Below, piece by piece: positions 5,379-10,321 of a DNA stretch of 10,321 nt (the stretch's first letter is position 1; the number at the start of each line of letters is the position of its first letter). This DNA is from JAGMDK01 sp023128695 (GTDB taxonomy: Bacteria > Planctomycetota > Phycisphaerae > UBA1845 > Fen-1342): the NCBI GenBank assembly GCA_030628805.1, contig DAOVQG010000168.1, positions 1 to 10,321 on the forward strand. Reading direction: 5' to 3'. The notes under the pieces are model-generated. The model saw only the letters and a program-made list of their open reading frames with translations. It was not told the origin of the DNA and did not search any database. Position numbers and translations under genes: made by a program.

Positions 5379-6863
5379 TCACCGCTCTGACGACGCAACC
5401 ACCTCGATCCGCTGCTTGCACTTCGGACACGCGATGTGCCGGGCGGAGAACTTCGGGCTGATTTGCACCGGCTGCCCACAGGAGCACTGGAACGATTCCC
5501 AGCCCGTTCCCTTGCGGCGATACCGCAACGGCTCGGTCGTCTTTGCGGCTCCGTGTGACCCGGCCTCCGCCTTCGGCACCGGATGCTGACGCCCACAGCG
5601 CGGGCATTTCAGCGACGCCCGCTTGAAATCCGGCGGCAGCTTGAGCCGCACGCCGCAGACGCACGGGATCACCACCAGCGGGAGCACGTGGTCCAAGAGT
5701 TCGCCGACCTGCCGGGCTCGCTCGATAGCTTTGTCCTTGCCTTTCGGCTCGGGCGTCGGCTCGCGGACGGCGATCGACTCGTCATCCTTCAGGGTCGTCT
5801 GACCGATGCATTGTTTCCCGGTGCCCTGGACTTGGCGATACGCCTCCTCGTACGCCGCAAAGCCCGCCCCGGCCATGCCGCGTAGAATCTTGATCCGCTC
5901 CTTGGTCTTGGGGTGCGTCGAGAACAGGCTGAAAGCCGCATGGGCCTGGAGCGGGTTCACGATGCACATTGGGGCGACGACCTTGTTGACCTCTTTCGCC
6001 TCACCGGCCCGGCGGGAGATCTTCTCCAGGGCCGAAGCCAAGCCGGCCGGATAGCGCGTGAACCGGGCGGCGGACGCATCGGCCAGGAATTCCCGCCGGC
6101 GCGAACACGCGAAATACAGCAGTTGCGCCGCCAATGGTGCCAAAATCGCCACCAGAATCGCGATCACCAGCATGATAATAGCGGCGTATCCACCTCCGCC
6201 CCGAGATGAACGTCGCCGACCGACACTGCCATAGAACATCCCGCGCAGAAATATAGCCGAGATCAAGATGATGGCGCCTACCATCACGCCAGCTAGCGTC
6301 ATGAAGCGGACATCAAAGTTCTTGATGTGCCCGATCTCATGGGCAATGACCCCCTGAAGCTCATCGCGGTTGAGCCTTTTCAGCAGCCCAGCCGTCACCG
6401 CTACCGCGGCCTTCTCAGGCTTATACCCAACCGCAAAGGCGTTGAGAGACGAATCGTCAATAATGAACACGCGCGGCATCTTGCCCAGCCCGGAGGCGAT
6501 CGTCATTTCCTCGACGATGTTCCAGAGCTGCGGGGCGTCCTCCTTCTGGATTTCACGCGCCTTGGCACTGCGTAGCAGGATGCTGTCCCCGGCCCCGGCC
6601 GCCGTCGCCCACATGATCAGCCAAATCACGAGCGCGACGGCGACGCCGAAGTACGCTCCGGCCTGGGCGTCGACAACTTGCTCCATGAAGGGGCGGGAAA
6701 ACCGGGCGGACAAGGCTTGCGCAGTATTATCCCGCGGGATAGCACCACCAATATACATCGCGACGGCCAACCCGATGACCGCCCCGAGCACGGCCAAGAC
6801 AACCCCCATCAGGCAGACAAGCCACAACGAACGACGACGATTACTGGCGATTGCTTCCCACAT
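5379..6863 (-). CDS. M48 (HtpX-like) membrane metalloprotease with two C-terminal zinc ribbons
   Basis: The 494-residue product has an N-terminal hydrophobic pair (about 13-36 and 70-92). The peptidase domain follows, with the zinc motif HEIGH (175-179) and the third ligand Glu258 in RRREFLADASAA. Two further membrane segments (about 186-207 and 226-252) lie between these zinc ligands, as in HtpX. The catalytic part, ending near 330 with STHPKTKERI, matches the usual HtpX length of about 290. The remaining 165 residues are an addition: a charged linker, then two C-x-C / C-x2-C ribbons at C401/C403/C420/C423 and C460/C462/C479/C482. HtpX proteases degrade damaged membrane proteins. The role of the ribbons is unknown to me; substrate or partner binding is inference. 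The gene lies downstream of lemA on the same strand, a common pairing, but 209 bp away because element B sits between. No clear ribosome site precedes the ATG. Confidence 0.9.
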   Translation of the reverse strand: MWEAIASNRRRSLWLVCLMGVVLAVLGAVIGLAVAMYIGGAIPRDNTAQALSARFSRPFMEQVVDAQAGAYFGVAVALVIWLIMWATAAGAGDSILLRSAKAREIQKEDAPQLWNIVEEMTIASGLGKMPRVFIIDDSSLNAFAVGYKPEKAAVAVTAGLLKRLNRDELQGVIAHEIGHIKNFDVRFMTLAGVMVGAIILISAIFLRGMFYGSVGRRRSSRGGGGYAAIIMLVIAILVAILAPLAAQLLYFACSRRREFLADASAARFTRYPAGLASALEKISRRAGEAKEVNKVVAPMCIVNPLQAHAAFSLFSTHPKTKERIKILRGMAGAGFAAYEEAYRQVQGTGKQCIGQTTLKDDESIAVREPTPEPKGKDKAIERARQVGELLDHVLPLVVIPCVCGVRLKLPPDFKRASLKCPRCGRQHPVPKAEAGSHGAAKTTEPLRYRRKGTGWESFQCSCGQPVQISPKFSARHIACPKCKQRIEVVASSER

Positions 6864-6893
6864 AGTTGTACGGTAACTGTCAAGTAGAATGCT

Positions 6894-7072
6894 ATCAGCG
6901 GTCAGCTTTCAGCAGTCAGCTATCAGCGGACAGCCATTCGCGATGTAAGGCGGGCATGTACCTAGCTTTGGTCATGTTCCCGCGCTGCTTTCAATAACAT
7001 AACTATTGGTGACATTCGGTCGCCGGCGCTCTGTTTTCGGCTGATCGCTGATTGCTGACCGCTGAATGCTTA
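6894..7072 (-). repeat. Dispersed element, copy B (between lemA and the protease)
   Basis: Read on the minus strand, this begins just after the lemA stop with TAAGCATTCAGCGGTCAGC. It continues through more CAGCRATCAGC units, an asymmetric core with GAATGTC (7017-7011) and GCAGCGCG (6988-6981), and ends in GCTGACCGCTGATAGC-type units near 6894. The core from 6988 down to 6909 matches copy A at 63 of 80 positions without a gap. CAATA and TATTG flank a 7-base loop (around 7008-6992), a small stem that copy A lacks. The reading frame 6975-6916 on the minus strand is the counterpart of the one in copy A. Its placement, filling the space between two genes that are normally neighbours, suggests insertion into an existing lemA-protease operon. 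Confidence 0.7.
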
Positions 7073-7639
7073 CTAAAACTTCACCTGCGGCGCCTCGCGC
7101 TGGGCCTGGTCCTCGAGCTCGAAGAACTCCGACTCGCCGAAGCCGAACATCCCGGCGACGATGTTCGGCGGGAAGCTCTGAATCCGTGTGTTGTACTTCA
7201 TCACGGTGTCGTTATAGAACTGCCGTGAGAAGCCGATCTTGTTCTCGGTCGAGGTCAGCTCCTCCTGCAAGGCCAGGAAGTTCTGGTTCGCCTTCAGATC
7301 GGGGTAGCTCTCGACCAGCAGCATCAGCTTGCCCAGCGTCTGCGACAGTTGACCTTCTGCCCGGGCTTGGTTCGCGACCCCTTGGGCCCCCACGGCCTGC
7401 GACCGGGCCTGCACCACGGCCTCGAGCGTGCTCTTCTCATGGCCGGCGTACCCTTTGACCGTCTCGACCAGGTTGGGGATCAGATCGTGCCGCCGTTTGA
7501 GCTGCACGTCGATCTGGGCCCAGGCGTTCTTGACCTCATTCCGCAGGCGCACGAGGCCGTTGTAGATGCCGATGCACCAAAATAGAACAATCACCCCGAT
7601 TCCAAGAACGATCAGCAAAGCGATTAAAGCAATCCCCAT
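7073..7639 (-). CDS. lemA: LemA family protein
   Basis: The 188-residue protein has one N-terminal membrane segment (about 3-25) and a short cytoplasm/periplasm boundary. The LemA helical domain follows: NEVKNAWAQIDVQLKRRHDLIPNL and VKGYAGHE near the start, then long helices through LMLLVESYPDLKANQNF and LQEELTSTENKI, closing with FYNDTVMKYNTRIQSFP. Length is normal for the family. LemA proteins are membrane-anchored helical-bundle proteins of poorly defined function, often encoded beside HtpX-type proteases, as here. The ATG is preceded by GGAGG ten bases upstream, inside the end of the zinc-ribbon gene; the gap between the two genes is 2 bases, so they are almost certainly co-transcribed. 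Downstream, element B separates it from the protease gene. Confidence 0.95.
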   Translation of the reverse strand: MGIALIALLIVLGIGVIVLFWCIGIYNGLVRLRNEVKNAWAQIDVQLKRRHDLIPNLVETVKGYAGHEKSTLEAVVQARSQAVGAQGVANQARAEGQLSQTLGKLMLLVESYPDLKANQNFLALQEELTSTENKIGFSRQFYNDTVMKYNTRIQSFPPNIVAGMFGFGESEFFELEDQAQREAPQVKF

Positions 7640-7641
7640 TG

Positions 7642-8049
7642 TTAATTGTCCTCCGTCTGTTCGGTCAGCTCGTGGCGAAACAAATCGCCGAAGAACTCCG
7701 CCACGACGGCATCCTCACCTTCGGCGAATGATTTGACAATGGCGGCCAACTCGCCGGCGTCCAGCCAGATGCCGTCCCCGGACGGACAGCGATCCACCTC
7801 GACCGGCGGCTGACCGACCGTGAGCACCTGCATTTTACGGTTGCAGCGCGGACAACGCCGGCGGCCCGTAGCTCCGTGCTCGCCGGCCAGGAGTGCTTCT
7901 TCCAGCCGTCCGGGCGCGGCGCCGGCCATCTCAGCCAGCAACTCCAATTCGCCCGCGTCGAACCACGTCCCCCGGCAGTCGAGACAGTGGTCCACCTCGA
8001 CCCCTTGAAACTCGACGACGATCAGCGGCTCGTTGCACTTCGGGCACAC
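7642..8049 (-). CDS. TFIIB-type zinc-ribbon protein (two ribbons)
   Basis: I place the start at a GTG (8047-8049) preceded by GGGAG seven bases upstream. This gives 135 residues beginning VCPKC, the usual beginning of zf-TFIIB family proteins. Ribbon 1 uses C2, C5, C22 and C25 followed by GTWFDAGEL. Ribbon 2 uses C66, C69 and C88 followed by GIWLDAGEL, but the fourth position is GDG (residues 91-93) instead of cysteine; many relatives carry a Gly-His-Gly here, so the site may be weakened or use another ligand. An acidic tail follows. The frame remains open upstream to 8343, but that part has no family similarity and overlaps the divergent kinase-like gene. First gene of the minus-strand set with lemA and the M48 protease. 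The function is not established; zinc binding is likely. Confidence 0.85.
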   Translation of the reverse strand: MCPKCNEPLIVVEFQGVEVDHCLDCRGTWFDAGELELLAEMAGAAPGRLEEALLAGEHGATGRRRCPRCNRKMQVLTVGQPPVEVDRCPSGDGIWLDAGELAAIVKSFAEGEDAVVAEFFGDLFRHELTEQTEDN

Positions 8050-8181
8050 GGAACCTCTCCCAATCTCGCGCCAGCCGCAACCCAAAGTGTGCGGCCAACG
8101 TATCCGATGGTAAGCTGCCCAGCATGTGAAAGCGAGGCGCAACTTCTGCCGGCGACACGAACTGCGAGGAAAACACCCGCG

Positions 8182-8787
8182 ATGACGCTTGCTCCAAGTT
8201 GGCGTGCCGAAATCAGCCGCAAGGTGCTCCATGTAAGCTCGGCCCTGATCCCGGCGCTGTACGCGTTTACCGAGCAGGAATTCATGCTCTGGCTGCTGGC
8301 AGCAGGCGTCGCAATCGCCGTGCTCGTCGAAATCTTCCGCCACACCAACAGCCGCTTTCGAGCCTTCTTTAAGCTCTGTGTAGGCTTCATGGTCCGGCGA
8401 TCGGAGTGGAGTCGCATTTCCGGCGCCACCTATGTGCTGGTCGCGGCCCTGCTCAGCATCTGGCTGTTCCCCATGCCGATCGCGATCGCCGTGCTATTCA
8501 TCTTGAGCATCTCGGACTCGGCCGCGTCCCTGATCGGCCTGCGCTACGGGCGCAACCGTTTTCTGGGTAAGAGTGTGGCGGGCAGCTCGGCGTTTTTCGT
8601 GACCGCCTTCGGCATCCTCTGGATCGCGTTGCCGGGATCGGCCGGGATCGCTTTCGCCGGAGCCCTCGTCGCGACCTTCGCCGAGGCCCTCCCGGCCTGG
8701 AGGCTGGAGCGCTTCGAGCTCAACGACAACCTGACGATCCCCCTCCTCACGGGAGTCACCGTCTGGCTGCTCCAAGAAGGCATCTGA
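8182..8787 (+). CDS. Dolichol kinase / diacylglycerol kinase-like membrane protein
   Basis: The 201-residue, largely hydrophobic protein has about five or six membrane segments (roughly 17-29, 33-51, 82-110, 135-150, 155-170 and 186-198). Conserved features of the SEC59/DGK1/VTE5 family are present: ISRKVLH (11-17), SDSAASLIGLRYGRNRFLGKS (111-131, the SD-x2-A-x2-GxxxG region followed by the GKS-x2-GS box), Glu168 in the seventh-segment region, and NDN (181-183). Members use CTP to phosphorylate polyprenols, diacylglycerol or phytol; some are annotated as phosphatidate cytidylyltransferase. Substrate cannot be told here. The ATG at 8182 has GAGGA eleven bases upstream and gives the normal beginning just before RKVLH. 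Earlier in-frame starts lie in the intergenic region and lack a ribosome site. It is divergent from the zinc-ribbon gene (132 bp gap), which must hold both promoters; I cannot resolve them. Confidence 0.82.
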   Translation: MTLAPSWRAEISRKVLHVSSALIPALYAFTEQEFMLWLLAAGVAIAVLVEIFRHTNSRFRAFFKLCVGFMVRRSEWSRISGATYVLVAALLSIWLFPMPIAIAVLFILSISDSAASLIGLRYGRNRFLGKSVAGSSAFFVTAFGILWIALPGSAGIAFAGALVATFAEALPAWRLERFELNDNLTIPLLTGVTVWLLQEGI

Positions 8788-8923
8788 CACCGAATACCGC
8801 ATCCTGACCGCGCTCATGGCCGCCGGCGGCACCGTGTTCCACAGCAACCAATTGCTGACCATGGTATACGGCCGGGACGCCCCGCCCGGCGCGTCCCTCA
8901 GCGTAGCACCCGCCGCTACATGA
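8786..8923 (+). pseudogene. Remnant of an OmpR/PhoB-type response regulator DNA-binding domain
   Basis: In the frame starting at 8786, right at the stop of the kinase-like gene, 45 codons read DTEYRILTALMAAGG, then TVFHSNQLLTMVYGRDAPPG, then ASLSVAPAAT and TGA. The first 35 or so residues fit the winged-helix pattern 'TEYrLLxxLmxxxGxVfsRxqLlxxVyGxdapp' of OmpR-family regulators. The match stops exactly where the 'RtVDVHIrrLRxKL' recognition helix should come. There the reading frame ends in GTAGC...GCTAC, just before a block of palindromes. There is no receiver domain and no start with a ribosome site. I read it as a decayed piece of a regulator gene, truncated at both ends. The similarity is by pattern recognition only. 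Confidence 0.6.
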
Positions 8924-8978
8924 CATTTACGGCGGACTAATAAGGTGAGCGCTATTATGACAACGAGTCTCTGTCTCG

Positions 8979-9067
8979 AATGTAGCGTCCGGGCTCCGTC
9001 CCGGACGTAGGGTGCGGGAAAACGCTCACCTACGACTACGTCCGGGACGGAGCCCGGACGCTACATT
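8979..9067. repeat. 32-bp perfect inverted repeat
   Basis: The arm 8979-9010 (starting AATGTAGCGTCCGGGCTCC) is exactly complementary to 9036-9067, with a 25-base spacer. Pairing continues outward with a bulge (CTCTGTC at 8969-8975 against GACAGAG at 9076-9082). Each arm has an internal CCGGGCTCCGTCCCGG-like hairpin. As RNA it would form a very stable structure from either strand. No T-run follows. Confidence 0.9.
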
Positions 9068-9088
9068 ACTCTTGCGACAGAGCCTAGT

Positions 9089-9152
9089 CTTCGTGTTCTT
9101 CGTGACCTTCGTGGTTAACTATCGAACCACGAAGGTCACGAAGAACACGAAG
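9089..9152. repeat. 28-bp perfect inverted repeat with 8-base loop
   Basis: The arm 9089-9116 (starting CTTCGTGTTCTTCGTGACC) is exactly complementary to 9125-9152, with loop AACTATCG. Each arm is itself built of repeated TTCGTG units. It lies 21 bases from the preceding inverted repeat and about 120 bases upstream of selA. Confidence 0.9.
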
Positions 9153-9275
9153 TCCTCAAAGATCCCTCATAGAAGGCGACGACTTCCATGGTCTTCGCAT
9201 ACCTCAAAGGGTGGCTCATCTGGTGTGGTTCGTAGCCCTTACGCTGCTTGCCGCCGCCCCGTATCATGGCCCAGT

Positions 9276-10321
9276 ATGGAAGCCTCGGAGACAGAACAAA
9301 CGCTGCACGACGCACTGCGGAAGCTGCCCGCTGTCGATCACCTGTTGAAACAGCCCGCCATCACGCAATTGTCAGAGGACCATCCGCAGAGCGAGGTGGT
9401 CCGCGCGGTCCGCGCGGTGCTGGACGAGCGGCGTGCCTTGCTGCATGCCGGGAAGTCGGCCGCGGTCGATCTGCCGGCCTTGGCTTTGGATATTCGCCAG
9501 CGTCTCTATGAACGCAGCCGGCCGCGGCTCAGGAAGGTAATCAACGCCACCGGGATCATCTTACACACCGGTCTGGGGCGCGCCCCATTGCCTGCGGAGG
9601 CGATCGACGCGATCGTCGAGACGGCGTCCGGATACTGCAACCTAGAACTCGATCTCGAAACCGGCCGGCGCGGCGATCGCCATGATCATCTGCGCGAACT
9701 GCTCCGTGAGCTCTGCGGCGTCGAGGACGCGCTGGTGGTGAACAACAACGCCGCCGCGACGTATCTGGCCCTCAACACTTTTGCCGCCGCTCGCGAAGTG
9801 ATCATCTCCCGCGGTCAGCTCATCGAGATCGGCGGCTCATACCGCCTGCCCGACATCATGGCCGCCGCTCAGTGCCGAACGGTCGAGGTCGGGACCACGA
9901 ACCGCACGCGGATAAGCGACTACGAACGAGCCCTGAGCGAGAACACGAGCATCCTGCTGCGAGTGCATTGCAGCAACTACCGCATTGAGGGGTTCACGGA
10001 GAGTGCTTCTCTGGCCGAGTTGGTCGAGCTCGGCCGCCGGCATAACGTCCTCGTCGTGGACGATCTCGGCAGCGGCTTGCTGACCGACAAGCTACCCTGG
10101 CCCGAGCCCGCGTTCCCCCCGGACGACGAAGCTTCTTCCGTATCCAACGCGGAAGAGGATTTCCCGACCAACCCCGACACGTGGGATGAGCCAACCGTGG
10201 AGGATAGCGTCGCCGCCGGCGCGGACCTCACGCTTTTCAGCGGCGACAAATTGCTCGGCGGTCCCCAGGCCGGGCTCCTCCTCGGCCGGGCCGATCTCAT
10301 TGCTGCCTTGCGGAAAAACCC
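9276..10321 (+). CDS. selA: L-seryl-tRNA(Sec) selenium transferase (C-terminus beyond window)
   Basis: 348 codons are present; the gene continues past the right edge (family length about 460-480). SelA is a PLP enzyme that converts Ser-tRNA(Sec) to Sec-tRNA(Sec) using selenophosphate. The family signature runs in order: LRKLPAVDHLL (14-24), VINATGIILHTGLGRAPLP (88-106; relatives usually have HTNLGRA, here Gly replaces Asn), GYCNLELDLETGRRG (119-133), VVNNNAAATYLALN (154-167), SRGQLIEIGGSYRLPDIM (178-195), EVGTTNRT (204-211), SNYRIEGFTE (233-242) and the PLP-lysine motif LFSGDKLLGGPQAG with Lys325. Between the GSGLL loop (266) and DEPTVEDSVAAGADL there is an acidic, Pro/Ser-rich stretch (about 273-303), some 20-25 residues longer than usual. 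The ATG at 9276 gives the standard N-terminus but has no visible ribosome site. Finding selA implies selB, selD and a tRNA(Sec) elsewhere. Confidence 0.93.
   Translation, partial: MEASETEQTLHDALRKLPAVDHLLKQPAITQLSEDHPQSEVVRAVRAVLDERRALLHAGKSAAVDLPALALDIRQRLYERSRPRLRKVINATGIILHTGLGRAPLPAEAIDAIVETASGYCNLELDLETGRRGDRHDHLRELLRELCGVEDALVVNNNAAATYLALNTFAAAREVIISRGQLIEIGGSYRLPDIMAAAQCRTVEVGTTNRTRISDYERALSENTSILLRVHCSNYRIEGFTESASLAELVELGRRHNVLVVDDLGSGLLTDKLPWPEPAFPPDDEASSVSNAEEDFPTNPDTWDEPTVEDSVAAGADLTLFSGDKLLGGPQAGLLLGRADLIAALRKN

Larger units (their letters stand above)
8924..9275. other. Non-coding gap filled by palindromes upstream of selA
   Basis: This 352-bp stretch has no gene I can support. 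Most of it is two long inverted repeats (8979-9067 and 9089-9152). The remaining 9153-9275 should contain the selA promoter and leader, but I see no convincing promoter, terminator or tRNA. No ribosome-binding site is visible before selA. Confidence 0.6.

Noticed and set aside
5039..5596. Minus-strand reading frame of 185 codons overlapping the protease end
   Set aside because: It is made largely of translated palindromes and a shadow frame of the protease zinc ribbons.
6864..6892. TTGACA on the minus strand as a -35 box for the protease gene
   Set aside because: A -10 box at normal spacing would fall inside the coding region, and no suitable hexamer is there.
8050..8343. Longer N-terminus for the zinc-ribbon protein
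   Set aside because: It shows no family similarity, overlaps the opposite-strand kinase-like gene, and the GTG at 8049 has a good ribosome site right before the first zinc ligand.
9198..9238. Small reading frame starting ATGGTCTTCGC upstream of selA
   Set aside because: It gives only about 15 residues, is poorly spaced from GAAGG, has no recognisable similarity, and nothing else supports translation.
9210..9240. Possible tRNA T-loop like GGTTCG sequence before selA (looked for tRNA-Sec)
   Set aside because: No acceptor or anticodon stem can be built around it.

Overview
The window is GC-rich bacterial chromosome or metagenomic contig sequence. It looks like a planctomycete or a close relative. 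The reasons are the short C-terminal zinc ribbons fused to a membrane protease and the many long, perfect, short-loop palindromes between genes, both of which I associate with that phylum. This placement is inference; no rRNA or other marker gene is present.

Layout, left to right. Positions 1-326 hold a perfect 101-bp inverted repeat (1-101 / 226-326). Its outer part duplicates the last 20 codons of hbd, and its inner part is built from short CAGCGGTCAGC-like units. It encloses an asymmetric core (element A). From 263 to 4824, all on the minus strand, is a short-chain acyl-CoA oxidation cluster transcribed right to left: acyl-CoA dehydrogenase 1, acyl-CoA dehydrogenase 2, thiolase, then after a palindrome-bearing gap, 3-hydroxybutyryl-CoA dehydrogenase. 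Three of the four beta-oxidation reaction types are covered; no enoyl-CoA hydratase and no electron-transfer flavoprotein are seen. 4825-5378 is non-coding and carries a nested palindrome. From 5379 to 8049, again on the minus strand, is a membrane quality-control type cluster: a TFIIB-type zinc-ribbon protein, LemA, and an M48 (HtpX-like) metalloprotease with two added zinc ribbons. The lemA-protease gap is filled by element B, a second and clearly related copy of element A.

From 8182 the genes are on the plus strand: a dolichol-kinase/diacylglycerol-kinase-like membrane protein, then a 46-codon remnant of an OmpR-type response-regulator DNA-binding domain that runs into a block of two very long palindromes, then selA (L-seryl-tRNA(Sec) selenium transferase), which runs off the right end. 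selA implies that the organism makes selenoproteins.

The most interesting material is non-coding. A roughly 180-200 bp dispersed element appears in two copies in opposite orientations, with palindromic arms and a conserved asymmetric core of about 80 bp containing a 19-codon reading frame. Several unrelated palindromes occupy nearly every intergenic gap. I see no CRISPR array, phage, transposase or defence system, and nothing I would confidently call a new biological system.
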